This document shows, piece by piece, positions 1 to 9,378 of a stretch of DNA of 47,676 nt (within the stretch, counting starts at the first letter, position 1; each line of letters starts with the position of its first letter). The position numbers were made by a program, and so were the translations under genes. The DNA comes from Paenibacillus popilliae ATCC 14706 (lineage in GTDB: Bacteria; Bacillota; Bacilli; Paenibacillales; Paenibacillaceae). The DNA lies in the NCBI RefSeq assembly GCF_000315235.1, contig NZ_BALG01000038.1, positions 1 through 47,676 on the forward strand. The letters are read 5' to 3'. The notes below the pieces were generated by a model. The model ran no database searches, was not told the DNA's origin, and saw nothing but the letters and a program-made list of their open reading frames with translations.

Positions 1-57
1 CATGTATTAGGCACGCCGCCAGCGTTCGTCCTGAGCCAGGATCAAACTCTCCATAAA
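1..57 (-). rRNA. rrs: 16S ribosomal RNA, 5' end (partial)
   Basis: Read on the minus strand this is the universal start of bacterial 16S rRNA, with GAGAGTTTGATCCTGGCTC followed by the GACGAACGCTGGCGGC block. The gene runs off the left edge, so only the first ~57 nt are present. The mature 5' end is placed at the TTTAT preceding GGAGAG, by analogy with Bacillus. It opens the rRNA operon that closes the conserved dnaX-ebfC-recR-yaaL-bofA-rrn order. Confidence 0.97.
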
Positions 58-271
58 ATGAAATTCGCGCTGTCGCTGACAGCCTTGCGAACTCGTGTAA
101 AGTTTGACTTGCTCATTCTATTGCTGACGAGGTCATTGACCTCTTCACAAACATCACTCGTTGTTCAGTTTTCAAAGAACAATTATTCGCTCAAAAGGCA
201 TCTATAAAGCTTCTAAAAGCCTTTATATCAATCTTTTTCGTGTTGTCATTGCGTTTAGCAGCGACTTTTAT
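58..271 (-). promoter_or_regulatory. rRNA operon leader with boxA-like element
   Basis: This is the transcribed spacer between the rrn promoters and 16S on the minus strand. Positions 161-182 read TGTTCTTTGAAAACTGAAC on the minus strand, the conserved pre-16S element of Bacilli that carries the boxA antitermination/processing signal. A short plus-strand open frame overlapping this leader (161-433) has no ribosome binding site and is not called a gene. A second, weaker promoter (ATGACA, 16 nt, TATAAA) may lie within about 206-240. Confidence 0.6.
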
Positions 272-301
272 AATATATCACATTCGAGCATTATTCGTCA
301 A
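272..301 (-). promoter_or_regulatory. rrn promoter P2 (proximal)
   Basis: On the minus strand TTGACG (296-301) is followed after 18 nt by TATATT (272-277), a good sigma-A promoter pointing at the 16S gene. Tandem promoters are normal for rRNA operons in Firmicutes. Confidence 0.7.
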
Positions 302-379
302 GCATTTTTTAAATCTTTTTTTCGATGTCTTTCGACATCTCTCAACTGTTTGCCTCGGTCTCTCGAAGCGACGTCTATT

Positions 380-409
380 AATGTATCACATACAAATGCA
401 GCAAGTCAA
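380..409 (-). promoter_or_regulatory. rrn promoter P1 (distal)
   Basis: On the minus strand TTGACT (404-409) is followed after 18 nt by TACATT (380-385). It lies directly behind the bofA stop codon and points at 16S. With the proximal promoter it forms a tandem pair about 110 bp apart. Confidence 0.65.
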
Positions 410-412
410 CAA

Positions 413-676
413 CTAGAATATAGCCATTTTTAGGAAAATAATTACCGCCAAACCGGTAACTCCAAGCAACCCGACCGTAGATAACGTAACCGGGTTGACA
501 GGCACATATACGTCAGCAACCAAGCCAGTCGTATTTACGATGTACAGAAGCACGAAGGCTGCTGTACCATGAAGGAGGAAGCTCAAGATTCCCCGCCAGG
601 CTAATCGCCGGCGCAGCAAGACGAACAACAGCGATACCGCCGATACGATGAGTACGCCTATCATCATCATTTTCAT
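413..676 (-). CDS. bofA: Pro-sigma-K processing inhibitor BofA
   Basis: An 87-residue small integral membrane protein with two or three hydrophobic segments (about 1-20, 29-49 and 65-87). It matches BofA in size, in hydrophobic profile and in the C-terminal signature around PVNPVTLSTVGLLGVTGL. In B. subtilis BofA sits in the outer forespore membrane, where it holds the SpoIVFB protease inactive and so delays release of sigma-K. The start codon directly follows the yaaL stop, and its ribosome binding site (GGGTGG) lies inside the end of yaaL, so the two are translationally linked. It is the last gene before the rRNA operon, exactly as in B. subtilis. Confidence 0.92.
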   Translation of the reverse strand: MKMMMIGVLIVSAVSLLFVLLRRRLAWRGILSFLLHGTAAFVLLYIVNTTGLVADVYVPVNPVTLSTVGLLGVTGLAVIIFLKMAIF

Positions 677-949
677 TTACGTCCACCCTTTCCCCAGCTT
701 TAGTGCATGAAGCTCATCCCGTTTTGCTTTTTTGATTAGCATCGTCACTCGCTTCTCGGCAGCCTCCAGTGTAAAGATCGCATAGTCGACCTCGTCTTCC
801 CCGACTGCATACTGGAATCGAGCATGGGCCCGTTCCCATTCCCGGAGCGCCTGTCTAATGTCATCCATCAGTTGCTCATGTTCGATTGCCTCCGCGACTT
901 CCTGCCTTTGGACACTGGAGAACCAACACTTGATCGTTAGCCATCGCAC
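677..949 (-). CDS. yaaL: YaaL family protein (DUF2508)
   Basis: A 90-residue, strongly charged, helical cytoplasmic protein of unknown function, recognised by position (recR-yaaL-bofA) and by the DUF2508-like helix-rich sequence. The open frame extends to 1090, but the upstream part crosses the recR terminator. I chose the GTG at 949 because GGGAGG lies 8 nt before it and its length fits the family. A possible promoter (TTGTCC, 18 nt, TTATAC) lies between the recR terminator and this start, so yaaL-bofA may be transcribed separately from recR. Confidence 0.82.
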   Translation of the reverse strand: MRWLTIKCWFSSVQRQEVAEAIEHEQLMDDIRQALREWERAHARFQYAVGEDEVDYAIFTLEAAEKRVTMLIKKAKRDELHALKLGKGWT

Positions 950-1024
950 GTCCCGTCCCTCCCCACTCCTTTGTATAAGTAAGGTTATGGGAATCTGGAC
1001 AAGACTAGAACCGAAATTACGGAC

Positions 1025-1053
1025 AAAAAAGCCCCTGACTGAATGCCAGAGGC
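1025..1053 (-). terminator. Rho-independent terminator of recR
   Basis: On the minus strand GCCTCTG pairs with CAGGGGC across a 9-nt loop and is followed by TTTTTT. It ends transcription of the dnaX-ebfC-recR group ahead of yaaL. Confidence 0.8.
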
Positions 1054-1104
1054 CGAGATCGCTCATGCTATAGTTATGCGCTGACATCATGTGAACGCAT
1101 GGTT

Positions 1105-1704
1105 TTATTGAATTTCCCGCCGTCCTTCTAGCGCTTTCGACAGCGTCACTTCATCGGCATACTCCAGGTCGCCGCCAACCGGCAAGCCGCGGGCAATGCG
1201 CGTCACTCGGATACCGAAAGGCTTCACCAGGCGAGATATGTACATCGCCGTCGCCTCCCCTTCGATATTCGGATTCGTGGCCAAGATCAATTCCTTGACC
1301 CGTTCATCGCTTAGCCGCTTCAATAATTCGGCAAGACGGATATCCTCCGGCCCAATCCCTTCCATCGGAGAGATTGCGCCCTGCAGCACATGATAATCCC
1401 CATGGAACTCCTTCATGCGTTCCATGGCTACCAGATCCTTCGTCTCCTGAACGACGCAGATTACGGACGAATCCCGGGTCTTATCCTGACAGATCCGACA
1501 CGGATCCGAATCGGTTACATTGCAGCATACCGAGCAATATTGCAGATTGCGCTTCACGTTGACCAATGCTTTGGCGAAGTCGATAACATCATCTTCAGGC
1601 ATGCGGATGACGTGGAACGCAAGGCGGGCAGCCGTCTTGGGCCCGATGCCCGACAAGCGGGAAAATGCCTCGATCAACTTCGCGATCGGTTCTGGATAAT
1701 ACAA
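1105..1704 (-). CDS. recR: Recombination mediator RecR
   Basis: A 199-residue protein of full family length. RecR works with RecF and RecO to load RecA onto gapped DNA. Features in order: a helix-hairpin-helix around residues 15-30 ([14 protein letters not shown]), a four-cysteine zinc finger at about 57-72 (C-x2-C, C-x2-C), a Toprim domain starting near residue 80 (SVICVVQE), and the C-terminal segment with [18 protein letters not shown]. Translation starts at a TTG, with GGAG 8 nt upstream. It lies downstream of ebfC, as in most Firmicutes. Confidence 0.97.
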   Translation of the reverse strand: MYYPEPIAKLIEAFSRLSGIGPKTAARLAFHVIRMPEDDVIDFAKALVNVKRNLQYCSVCCNVTDSDPCRICQDKTRDSSVICVVQETKDLVAMERMKEFHGDYHVLQGAISPMEGIGPEDIRLAELLKRLSDERVKELILATNPNIEGEATAMYISRLVKPFGIRVTRIARGLPVGGDLEYADEVTLSKALEGRREIQ

Positions 1705-1812
1705 GGCTGCCTCTCCTTTTCAATGGCATAGGATGCAAACGCCGCTTCTCGCGAATCGGCTATCCACGCGACAGAATCCGCAAAATCGAAATCTCCGCTC
1801 CTAATAAGGCGT

Positions 1813-1873
1813 GTTCAAAAGACCCGTTTTTAGCACGAAAGGGCCGCAAGAACTCGAAGCGGACTTTTTGAAC
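1813..1873. repeat. 61-bp imperfect inverted repeat, possible dispersed element
   Basis: The ends GTTCAAAA and TTTTTGAAC are inverted around a core with CGTTTTTAGCACG and GGGCCGCAAG. It lies in the 230-bp spacer between ebfC and recR, where no terminator is expected. The compact palindromic ends and unrelated interior look like a small non-autonomous repeat. I recall similar sequences being repeated in Paenibacillus genomes but cannot verify this here. No second copy was found in the window. Confidence 0.45.
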
Positions 1874-1934
1874 TTCCTCTACAATAAACAGAAGGGCATA
1901 TACCGAATGGTATATGCCGAACATGTCGCCTTAA

Positions 1935-2246
1935 TTAGAACAAGCCGGGAATTTTCATACCGCCTGTAAATTTGGCCATATCGTCATTTGCCATATCTTC
2001 TGCTTTGGTCAGCGCGTCATTGACAGCGGTTATCACCAGATCTTGAAGCATTTCGATATCTTCCGGATCAACGACTTCAGGCTTAATGACAATACTGAGC
2101 AGTTTTTTGTGGCCGCTCACTTCAACCGTGACTGCGCCGCCACCGGAAGTCCCCGTCGTCTTCTTGTCAGCCAGTTGCTCCTGGGCCTTCAGCATTTGCT
2201 CTTGCATTTTTTTAACCTGCTTCATCATTTGATTCATATTGTTCAT
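1935..2246 (-). CDS. ebfC: Nucleoid-associated protein, YbaB/EbfC family
   Basis: A 103-residue DNA-binding protein of normal family length, known as YaaK in B. subtilis. The N-terminal 30 residues are methionine- and lysine-rich coiled coil ([16 protein letters not shown]). They are followed by the conserved beta-rich core [31 protein letters not shown]-like region and the C-terminal GGMKIPGLF. It forms dimers that coat DNA. The gene lies between dnaX and recR, a nearly universal bacterial arrangement. Confidence 0.95.
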   Translation of the reverse strand: MNNMNQMMKQVKKMQEQMLKAQEQLADKKTTGTSGGGAVTVEVSGHKKLLSIVIKPEVVDPEDIEMLQDLVITAVNDALTKAEDMANDDMAKFTGGMKIPGLF

Positions 2247-2283
2247 CCCTGTAACTTCTCCTTTTTTATATAGAATAATATAA

Positions 2284-4041
2284 CTATTCTTTTATGACAA
2301 CGAGGTCTTCTCCAAACATGTGGAACGCCTCGTCAATCCAAGGTTCTTGCACCGGTTCCGCTTTGGAACCTTCCGGCTCCAACCAGAACGCCGGCTCTTC
2401 CTTCTCTCCGGCAGACTTCTCAGCTGCCTCTTCCCAATCCTTCAGCATCATCGTATCGAGCTGATACGGCTTGCCGAACACTTCCAACAAGACGCGCTCA
2501 ATCACCTGCTTGTTGTTGGGCTTCTCGGTCGTGTCCCGGTGAATCGTATTTTTGAAGGCGGCCAGCACCCGATCTTCCAGTGCCGATACCGGTTCCCCAT
2601 TGACAAGCCAAGCATGAATCGTGACGCCAGCTTCCTTCACCCGCTGTAGCACCTGCCCCCAATTGGAGCGGGTGCGCTTCGAGTCAGAGGAATCCTTCGA
2701 GGCGATATAACGTTCGAAGTGAGACGGCTGCTTCGCCATCCGCGACACTCGCGCAGGTGCTCTGGCGGCGGTCAGGATTCGCTCGGGTTGTCCCCCATCC
2801 GGCACTCTCGCCTTCACCAATTCATTCAGCTTCGCTTCTAATGACGCAACTTGACGCTGCAATTGTTGCACGACAGACGGAGATCCCACCGCATCGGAAC
2901 GTTCGGCCTGCCGTTCAGCCGTTCCCGCCTCCGGCTGGCTACTTAGCGCCCCCGATCGGTTCTCCACAGCTATCTGCAGCAAGGCTACCTCAAATAACGT
3001 TTGCGGTTGCACTGCGTATTTCATGTCCGTCTGATACCGGTTCAACGTGTCGATAATCCGGAACAGGCTCGCTGCTTCAAAAGCATCGGCCAACTCCCGG
3101 AACGCTTCCACACGCGTCAGCCGATTCGTCATCCCTTCTCCGTCCGACACCATCTTCAGCATCAACAAATCACGGAAAAAGAAGAGCAGGCTCTCCATGC
3201 ACTTGTCTGCGCTCTTCCCTCCCTGCATCATCGACTCCACCGTGACAAGCACGGATCCTACATCCCCAACTTGAACGGCACGGGCAATGTCCGCGAACTG
3301 TTCCTCCGGTATGCCGCCGGTAATGTCCAGCACTTGCCGGTAGTCAAGTCGGCCATTGGTGAAAGATGCCGCCTGATCAAGGAGGCTGATCGCATCGCGC
3401 ATACCACCATCTGACAGCTTCGCGATATAGATCAGACTGTCCTGTGCTGCCTCAATTCCCTCATCCCTGCACACTTGCTCTAGACGGGCTACCTGTTCCT
3501 CCAGCGTCACTCTGCGGAAATCAAACCGCTGGCACCGGGAGACGATGGTCGCCGGCAGGCGATGGGGTTCCGTCGTGGCCAGAATGAACATGACATGGGC
3601 AGGAGGTTCCTCCAGCGTCTTGAGAAGCGCGTTGAAGGCCTCCGTCGTCAGCATGTGAACTTCATCAATGATATACACTTTGTGGCGGACTTCAGAAGGC
3701 GCGTATTTGACCTTTTCCCGAAGATCGCGAATTTCTTCTACGCCCCGGTTGGATGCGGCGTCGATCTCGACGACATCCATGACCGCACCGGTGGTGATGC
3801 GCCGGCAGGCCTCGCATTCATTGCAGGGCTCCGGACCCGGTCCCTGTTCGCAGTTAACCGCTTTGGCCATGATCTTCGCAGCAGTGGTCTTGCCGGTTCC
3901 CCGGGGGCCGCTGAAAAGGTAGGCATGCGAGAATCGCCGCTCACGCAGCGAGTTTTGCAATGTCTGAATAATATGCTGTTGTCCGACCATGTCGCCGAAT
4001 GACTGTGGCCGCCAAGCGCGATACAATGCAATATGTCCCAT
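2284..4041 (-). CDS. dnaX: DNA polymerase III subunit gamma/tau
   Basis: A 585-residue clamp-loader ATPase that loads the beta clamp and, in its tau form, holds the replisome together. Visible motifs are Walker A ([12 protein letters not shown], about 45-56), a four-cysteine zinc module (about 64-79), Walker B (IIDEVHML, about 124-131), sensor 1 ([19 protein letters not shown]) and domain III, followed by a charged, variable C-terminal tau region. The ribosome binding site GAGG lies 8 nt before ATG. I saw no evident slippery heptamer for making gamma by frameshift. Unlike B. subtilis, a kinase gene lies between dnaX and the SRP RNA gene. Confidence 0.97.
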   Translation of the reverse strand: MGHIALYRAWRPQSFGDMVGQQHIIQTLQNSLRERRFSHAYLFSGPRGTGKTTAAKIMAKAVNCEQGPGPEPCNECEACRRITTGAVMDVVEIDAASNRGVEEIRDLREKVKYAPSEVRHKVYIIDEVHMLTTEAFNALLKTLEEPPAHVMFILATTEPHRLPATIVSRCQRFDFRRVTLEEQVARLEQVCRDEGIEAAQDSLIYIAKLSDGGMRDAISLLDQAASFTNGRLDYRQVLDITGGIPEEQFADIARAVQVGDVGSVLVTVESMMQGGKSADKCMESLLFFFRDLLMLKMVSDGEGMTNRLTRVEAFRELADAFEAASLFRIIDTLNRYQTDMKYAVQPQTLFEVALLQIAVENRSGALSSQPEAGTAERQAERSDAVGSPSVVQQLQRQVASLEAKLNELVKARVPDGGQPERILTAARAPARVSRMAKQPSHFERYIASKDSSDSKRTRSNWGQVLQRVKEAGVTIHAWLVNGEPVSALEDRVLAAFKNTIHRDTTEKPNNKQVIERVLLEVFGKPYQLDTMMLKDWEEAAEKSAGEKEEPAFWLEPEGSKAEPVQEPWIDEAFHMFGEDLVVIKE

Positions 4042-4089
4042 GCTGTAACCTCGAGAACGTTTTTCTTATTATACTATATCACAAATTGT

Positions 4090-4136
4090 AAAAAAACAGC
4101 CATTCCCTCTCTTTGGCAATTAGGAAAACGGCTGTT
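4090..4136 (-). terminator. Terminator downstream of the PAS kinase
   Basis: On the minus strand AACAGCC pairs with GGCTGTT, with additional TTTTCC/GGGAA-type pairing inside, and is followed by a run of T. It separates the kinase transcript from dnaX. Confidence 0.7.
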
Positions 4137-4166
4137 CTGACTCCTATTTTATTCGAAAAACAACGA

Positions 4167-5315
4167 TTATGGCGAAGGGAATGGGAAATAAAGGCAAAAT
4201 ATCGTGCCATAGCCTGTGGTCGAAACCTGTATCGTTCCGCCGAGATCATGAATAATGCGCTGACAGACAGACAATCCTAGACCTGTGCCGTTCGCCTTGG
4301 TCGTGAAGAAGGGATCAAAAATTTTCTCGATAATGCAGCAAGGAATGCCCGGACCCGAATCCTGAATGTCGATCAGGACCCGCTTGCTCTCGTTATCCCG
4401 TCTCGCCGTCACGTTCAACACGCCGCCTTCACCCATCGCCTCGATACCGTTTTTGGCAATATTAATGAACACCTGCTTGAGCAGCTCGCGGTCGCCGATG
4501 ACCTGAGGCAGTGCCTGATCCGCCTTATAGTTGACCTGAACCGCATGCAGAACCGCCTCATTCTGAATGATAGGCAGAATCTCGCCCAACACCTGATGGA
4601 GATTGACCCGCTCTATCGTAAGATGCTTCGGCTTGCTCAGCAACAGAAACTCGCCAACTAACTCATTGATCCGGTTAATCTCGGTCAGCATAATATCGGT
4701 ATAATGCACTTCCTTGATCATGCCATGCTTGTCGAGCTTCTTCTTGAACATTTGCAGAAAGCCCTTGATCGAGGTTAGCGGGTTGCGTATCTCATGAGCT
4801 GTTCCGGCCGCGATCTGGCCGATCATGGCCAATCTGTCGCTCCGCTGCACTTGCTCTTCCAGCAAGCGCAGCTCGGACACATTCTTGAGCAGCACGTAAG
4901 CGCCAACAATCCGATCCTGTTCATTCCGTATCACGTTCGAGTCCATCAACAGCTCATAGCGATCCGATCCGTTGGTCCAGGAGACGGCGTGGTTATGTGT
5001 GACGACACCTTCCAGAAGCGACTGCTGCATAAGATGGTACTCCGTCGGCATCTCGCCGAACAAGTCATTGACCCGGCGATGCAGCACTTCAGACTTCGTC
5101 CATCCGAGAATCCGGCACGCCATATCGCTAATATCCACCAGACGGAACTGGACATCGAGGAGCAGGATGCCCAGATTGACATCCTGCAAAAAAGAACCCA
5201 CAAACTGCTGCAGCAAATTCAGCCTTCCTTGCTCCTGATCCTGACCCTCTGTCGATCTGGCAGAGGAGAGGGTACGCGCTTGCTGAAAACCAAGAGGCTG
5301 ATTCAATTCCGTCAT
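4167..5315 (-). CDS. Soluble PAS-domain sensor histidine kinase, sporulation-kinase-like
   Basis: A 382-residue protein without membrane segments. A PAS domain covers about 42-150 (LGILLLDVQFRLVDISDMACRILG). It is followed by a HisKA domain with the phospho-accepting His174 in GTAHEIRNPLTSIKGF, an N box (NIAKNGIEAM) and ATP-lid motifs (DSGPGIP, FDPFFTTK, GTGLGLSV). The H-box type and cytosolic PAS-HisKA-HATPase layout match Bacillus KinA/KinE-like kinases that feed phosphate into the Spo0F phosphorelay. spo0F is in this window, and no response regulator is adjacent. It stands alone between the SRP RNA and dnaX with its own terminator. The role in sporulation is inferred. Confidence 0.85.
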   Translation of the reverse strand: MTELNQPLGFQQARTLSSARSTEGQDQEQGRLNLLQQFVGSFLQDVNLGILLLDVQFRLVDISDMACRILGWTKSEVLHRRVNDLFGEMPTEYHLMQQSLLEGVVTHNHAVSWTNGSDRYELLMDSNVIRNEQDRIVGAYVLLKNVSELRLLEEQVQRSDRLAMIGQIAAGTAHEIRNPLTSIKGFLQMFKKKLDKHGMIKEVHYTDIMLTEINRINELVGEFLLLSKPKHLTIERVNLHQVLGEILPIIQNEAVLHAVQVNYKADQALPQVIGDRELLKQVFINIAKNGIEAMGEGGVLNVTARRDNESKRVLIDIQDSGPGIPCCIIEKIFDPFFTTKANGTGLGLSVCQRIIHDLGGTIQVSTTGYGTIFCLYFPFPSP

Positions 5316-5452
5316 AGGCTCACCTCATCGTATTATTGCGCCCATCTCTACCGCTCCCTCTTGATGCTGGGAAATACCTATAGTATCCGAAAACGCAAAA
5401 AATCCTGCCTTACCATCTAGAATATATGATCATATATTCATGAGTAGAGAAC

Positions 5453-5476
5453 AAAAAACACCGATTCGCTCGGTGT
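5453..5476 (-). terminator. Terminator of the SRP RNA gene
   Basis: On the minus strand ACACCGA pairs with TCGGTGT over a 5-nt loop and is followed by TTTTTT. It lies 15 nt after the inferred RNA 3' end. Confidence 0.85.
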
Positions 5477-5490
5477 TGGACATTCGATAT

Positions 5491-5763
5491 GGAACCGCGC
5501 ACCTGTTATTGATTATTGTGATCCGAGCGGCACCTTCGTCTTACAGCTCAGACCAGGCTTCCCTCCGGCACATGAAAAACCCTACTTATGGCTGCTTCCT
5601 TCCGGACCTGACCAGATTCATAGGTATTCATTGCGAAGGACCCAGCCGTCAACACCAAAGACGAATACCAAGCCTCACATCAACAAAACCTCTAACAGGA
5701 ATTCAACCTCGCTATAGCGGATTGCGAGTTACAGGGCACCGCTACCTCCCCGTCTAGCACGGT
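5491..5763 (-). ncRNA. ffs: Signal recognition particle RNA, long Bacillus type (scRNA)
   Basis: About 273 nt on the minus strand. The SRP domain IV hairpin is obvious (GTCAGGTCCGGAAGGAAGC, minus strand of about 5597-5623). The Alu-domain start GACGGGGAGGTAGCGGTGCC is also obvious at about 5734-5754. The ends were set by pairing CCGTGC at the 5' end with GCGCGG at the 3' end. Length and the presence of an Alu domain are typical of Bacilli. With Ffh the RNA targets nascent membrane and secreted proteins. In B. subtilis scr lies between tadA and dnaX; here tadA is about 31 kb away. Confidence 0.95.
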
Positions 5764-5770
5764 ATAACTT

Positions 5771-5799
5771 AGTATAGACGATCTGCCCCGAAAGTGCAA
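5771..5799 (-). promoter_or_regulatory. SRP RNA promoter (sigma-A)
   Basis: On the minus strand TTGCAC (5794-5799), a 17-nt spacer and TATACT (5771-5776). The inferred transcription start is about 8 nt further on, at the RNA 5' end. Confidence 0.85.
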
Positions 5800-5970
5800 C
5801 CGAAGTAAATTGTTTACAGCTGCCCGGTCCTCTGCCGATTCCTTCTCCGCCCCAGCTTCGGCTTCGCTGAAGCCTCAAAACAGCAGCGTACCGACGTCAC
5901 AAATGAGGCCCGCACAGCGCATATGCCCCTCGATGAGTATTACGTTTTGTGCGAAGCGGTACGGCTGCAT

Positions 5971-6008
5971 AAAAAAATAAACCCCCTCGCTGTCACCAGC
6001 AAGGGAGT
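5971..6008 (-). terminator. Terminator of rpmE
   Basis: On the minus strand CCCTTGCTG pairs with CAGCGAGGG across GTGA and runs into a T-rich tail, 15 nt after the rpmE stop codon. Confidence 0.85.
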
Positions 6009-6022
6009 CTATATTTAACGTA

Positions 6023-6220
6023 TTACATGCCATATTTCTTCTTAAATTTATCCACACGACCGCCTGCATCGAGAAACTTCTGTTTGCCAGTGAAGAACGG
6101 ATGGCAGGCCGAGCATACCTCTACTTTCAGGTTTTCCTTAACCGAACCTGTTTCGAACGTATTGCCGCATGCGCAAGTTACCGTTGTAGTGTGGTATTTG
6201 GGTTGTATCGCTTCATTCAT
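6023..6220 (-). CDS. rpmE: 50S ribosomal protein L31, zinc-binding form
   Basis: A 65-residue protein of usual family length and a component of the large ribosomal subunit. It keeps the zinc-binding cysteines (TCACGN and CSACHPF) of the C+ type, which also serves as a zinc store in bacilli, and the family signature [10 protein letters not shown]. The ribosome binding site AAGGTG lies 7 nt before ATG. It follows rho in the conserved rho-rpmE order but has its own promoter and terminator. Confidence 0.97.
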   Translation of the reverse strand: MNEAIQPKYHTTTVTCACGNTFETGSVKENLKVEVCSACHPFFTGKQKFLDAGGRVDKFKKKYGM

Positions 6221-6284
6221 TCGAATTCACCTTCTTTCCGCCCTGAGCCCTTTGCGTTCCCAGAGTTATATAGAACAATTATGA

Positions 6285-6313
6285 ATTATAGCACGGCCCG
6301 CCCAACAGCGCAA
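6285..6313 (-). promoter_or_regulatory. rpmE promoter (sigma-A)
   Basis: On the minus strand TTGCGC (6308-6313), a 17-nt spacer and TATAAT (6285-6290), in the gap between rho and rpmE. The leader would be about 55 nt long. Confidence 0.75.
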
Positions 6314-6387
6314 CCAGAAAGTAGCGCATTCGGGAAGGGACTAGCGTCTGTCCGGCGGCTCCGCGAACCTACCCCCGCCGATCTCTA

Positions 6388-7680
6388 TCAGCTTACCGAA
6401 GTGCTCCGGGTACGGCGTGTCGGCGTCGGCGTGTTGCCGCTCGTATCCAAGGTAGTCAGGAATTCCGTGTTCGTTTTCGCATCACGCAGCTTCTTGAGGA
6501 ACTGATCGATGAATTCTGGCGTTTCGTTCATATTTTTCCGAATCATCCACAGCTTGTCGAGCTCTTCCTTCGATAGTAGCATCTCCTCCCGGCGCGTGCC
6601 GGAGCGTCGGATATCGATGGCCGGAAAAATACGGCGTTCCGCCAATTTGCGATCCAGATGCAGCTCCATGTTGCCTGTACCTTTGAATTCCTCGTAGATG
6701 ATATCATCCATGCGCGACCCGGTCTCAACCAGTGCCGTCGCCAGTATGGTCAGGCTGCCGCCTTCCTCGATATTGCGCGCCGATCCGAAGAATCGCTTCG
6801 GGCGGTGGAAGGAAGCCGGATCGATACCGCCGGACAGTGTCCGGCCCGATGGCGGAATAACCAAGTTATAGGCCCGTGCCAGCCGGGTAATGCTGTCCAG
6901 CAGAATGACCACGTCCTTCTTATGCTCCACAAGGCGAAGCGCCCGCTCAAGCACCAGCTCGGCGACCTTGATATGATTTTCCGGCACTTCATCGAATGTA
7001 GATGCCACGACTTCACCCTTGACGGAACGCTGCATGTCGGTGACTTCTTCCGGGCGCTCGTCGATCAGAAGCACGAACAGCTCAATTTCAGAGTTGTTCT
7101 CCGAGATGCTGTTCGCGATTTCTTTTAAGAGTAGCGTCTTCCCGGCCTTAGGCGGTGCGACGATCAAGCCACGCTGTCCTAAGCCAACAGGAGCAATCAA
7201 ATCCATAATCCGTGTTGAAATGCGGGCCGGGGAAGTTTCGAGCACCAGCTTCTTCTGCGGGTAAAGAGGAGTTAATGCAGGGAAGTGCAGCCGTTGCGCG
7301 GCATCGTCTGGATTTTCGCCATTCACGGCATTAATCTGCAGCAGCCCGAAATAGCGCTCGTTCTCTTTCGGAGGGCGGCACTTACCTGAGACGACATCCC
7401 CCGTCCTCAGATCGAATCTGCGAATTTGCGACTGCGAGATATAAATATCTTCCGTGCTCGGCAAATAGTTAATCGGCCGGAGGAAGCCGAAGCCTTCCGG
7501 CAAAATGTCAAGGACGCCCTCCATAAACATGTAGCCACCCTGCTCCGCTTGCGCGCGCAAAATCGCAAAAATCAATTCTTTTTTCTTCAATTGTCCATAG
7601 CCCGGAATCTGGAACTCCTTCGCCAGCTTGTACAATTCGGTCAATTTCTTCGTTTCCAAATCGGAAATTTGTAACTCCAT
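6388..7680 (-). CDS. rho: Transcription termination factor Rho
   Basis: A 430-residue hexameric RNA helicase that terminates untranslated transcripts. It has the N-terminal Rho_N segment ([22 protein letters not shown]), the cold-shock-like RNA-binding domain with GFGFLRP, Walker A ([13 protein letters not shown]), Walker B ([16 protein letters not shown]), the Q-loop region and the C-terminal GTRREE. The open frame extends 24 codons further upstream, but the ATG at 7680 has AGGAG 8 nt before it and matches the family N terminus. The extension overlaps the promoter. Length is normal. Confidence 0.97.
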   Translation of the reverse strand: MELQISDLETKKLTELYKLAKEFQIPGYGQLKKKELIFAILRAQAEQGGYMFMEGVLDILPEGFGFLRPINYLPSTEDIYISQSQIRRFDLRTGDVVSGKCRPPKENERYFGLLQINAVNGENPDDAAQRLHFPALTPLYPQKKLVLETSPARISTRIMDLIAPVGLGQRGLIVAPPKAGKTLLLKEIANSISENNSEIELFVLLIDERPEEVTDMQRSVKGEVVASTFDEVPENHIKVAELVLERALRLVEHKKDVVILLDSITRLARAYNLVIPPSGRTLSGGIDPASFHRPKRFFGSARNIEEGGSLTILATALVETGSRMDDIIYEEFKGTGNMELHLDRKLAERRIFPAIDIRRSGTRREEMLLSKEELDKLWMIRKNMNETPEFIDQFLKKLRDAKTNTEFLTTLDTSGNTPTPTRRTRSTSVS

Positions 7681-7698
7681 AAATACAACTCCTATTCT

Positions 7699-7727
7699 GT
7701 TATAAAATGCGGACAATATCGTATCAA
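7699..7727 (-). promoter_or_regulatory. rho promoter (sigma-A)
   Basis: On the minus strand TTGATA (7722-7727), a 17-nt spacer and TATAAC (7699-7704). The inferred start leaves only about 12 nt of leader, just enough for the ribosome binding site. That supports the ATG at 7680 as the start. Confidence 0.7.
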
Positions 7728-7969
7728 TAAGTCCATTTCCCTCATTCAACACGGAAATACATAATTGCTCTTTTATCTATGTCAGTGTATTGACGGGCAG
7801 TTTCACCGGAAAGAAATCGTGGACGGAATGAAGATAAGAAGATGGTGAGCCAGAGGCAGCCAATTCTTCGTCATAGGTTGATATATCGTAGAAATAGAAA
7901 TCATGTTTCTGTATGGATTGTGCCCATATCATTCTATTATTAACCTATCTTTACCCCAACAGAATCGAT

Positions 7970-9223
7970 TTATTCCACCTGACGCCATACATCGGCGCCA
8001 AGATTGCGCAAATTAGACACGAGATGATCATACCCGCGATCAATAAATTCGACTCCTGAAATCTCCGTAACATCGGTATCTACCGTTAGGCCGGCAATAA
8101 CGAGCGCGGCGCCGGCACGCAGATCGGAAGCTCTCACCTTCGCCGCATTCAGCTTCGTGCCTTCGATGACGGCGGTTCGCCCTTCAACCCGTATTTTGGC
8201 CCCCATGCGGGCCAGTTCCGGAACATGCTTGAAGCGGCTGCTGTACACAAGATCTGTCAGCATACTCACCCCTTTGGCTTGCGTCAGCAAGCTGGTCATC
8301 GGGGATTGAAGATCCGTTGGAAATCCGGGATAGACAAGCGCTTTCACATCGATGCTGTTGTATTCGGGCTGGCCGATAACGCGAAGCGACTCATCGCCCT
8401 CGATAACGTGAACACCCATTTCTTCCAGCTTCGCCGTAAGGGCTTCCAGATGTTTTGGAATAACATTATCGATCAGCATATCGCCGCAGGTGGCCGCAGC
8501 CGCAATCATATACGTTCCCGCCTGAATGCGGTCCGGAATAATCGAGTGCGTGCAGCCGTGCAGGCTGTCCACGCCTTCAATGCGGATCGTCTCCGTACCT
8601 GCTCCCTTGATGCAGGCGCCCATCGCATTAAGCAGTGTGGCAACATCTATAATTTCAGGCTCTTTGGCCGCATTTTCAATAATTGTAGTGCCCTTGGCGC
8701 GCGAGGCTGCAAGCATAATATTAATCGTCGCCCCTACACTGACGACATCCAAATAGATCTTGGCGCCGCGAAGCCCTCGCGCGTAAATACGTACGGAGCC
8801 GTGATCGTTCGTCACCGTCGCGCCCAACGCTTCAAAGCCTTTGATATGCTGATCGATCGGGCGAGGCTCGAAATTGCAGCCGCCCGGCATGCCGATGGTC
8901 GCTTCGCCGAACCGGCCCAGAAGCGCACCCATCAAATAGTAGGAGGCCCGCAGTTTTTTAACGGGTCCATTGTGCATCGGTACCGAAATCATCCGCGACG
9001 GATCGATGCGAAGACAGGAACCTTCCCAGCCAACCTGTCCGCCAAGCTCCGTCAAGATCTCCATATAAGTGGCGACATCGCTCAGTTCGGGCAAATTATC
9101 CAGTACGACTTCCGTCTCCGCAAGGATTGCTGCAGGAATAAGCGCTACCGCGCTATTTTTGGCACCACTGATCTGAACGGAGCCTCGAAGCGGCCGACCG
9201 CCGCTAATCATTAACTTCTCCAT
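7970..9223 (-). CDS. murA: UDP-N-acetylglucosamine 1-carboxyvinyltransferase (MurA, MurZ-type position)
   Basis: A 417-residue enzyme that transfers enolpyruvate from PEP to UDP-GlcNAc, the first committed step of peptidoglycan synthesis, in the cytosol. It shows the N-terminal SGAKNSA motif, the catalytic cysteine in [12 protein letters not shown] (the fosfomycin target) and the repeated inside-out alpha/beta fold. The ATG at 9223 opens MEKLMISGG, the usual family start, with GGGAGG about 12 nt upstream. The longer frame to 9256 has no better ribosome binding site. Its position between fba and rho matches B. subtilis murAB (murZ), the second MurA copy of many Firmicutes, so another murA elsewhere is likely. 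Confidence 0.95.
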   Translation of the reverse strand: MEKLMISGGRPLRGSVQISGAKNSAVALIPAAILAETEVVLDNLPELSDVATYMEILTELGGQVGWEGSCLRIDPSRMISVPMHNGPVKKLRASYYLMGALLGRFGEATIGMPGGCNFEPRPIDQHIKGFEALGATVTNDHGSVRIYARGLRGAKIYLDVVSVGATINIMLAASRAKGTTIIENAAKEPEIIDVATLLNAMGACIKGAGTETIRIEGVDSLHGCTHSIIPDRIQAGTYMIAAAATCGDMLIDNVIPKHLEALTAKLEEMGVHVIEGDESLRVIGQPEYNSIDVKALVYPGFPTDLQSPMTSLLTQAKGVSMLTDLVYSSRFKHVPELARMGAKIRVEGRTAVIEGTKLNAAKVRASDLRAGAALVIAGLTVDTDVTEISGVEFIDRGYDHLVSNLRNLGADVWRQVE

Positions 9224-9302
9224 GACAAGCCAGTTCCTCCCATGCGTTGCTGACAAACCCGATAGCCGGCGACATCCGGCTTATATCGGCTCCCCATAAT
9301 GC

Positions 9303-9339
9303 AAAAAGGGAAGAACACCGGCGAACCGGTGCTATTCCC
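9303..9339 (-). terminator. Terminator of fba
   Basis: On the minus strand a strong hairpin pairs GGGAATAGCACCGG with CCGGTGTTCTTCCC and is followed by a T-run. Confidence 0.85.
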
Positions 9340-9378
9340 GCATTCGTAAACGTAGTATTAACTATGGAATTGCGCTTG

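Noticed and set aside
161-433. 90-aa plus-strand frame next to 16S
   Set aside because: It overlaps the rRNA leader, boxA element and both rrn promoters, and has no ribosome binding site.
8225-9214. 329-aa plus-strand open frame
   Set aside because: It lies wholly antisense to murA, has no ribosome binding site and a His/Arg-rich composition typical of a shadow frame.
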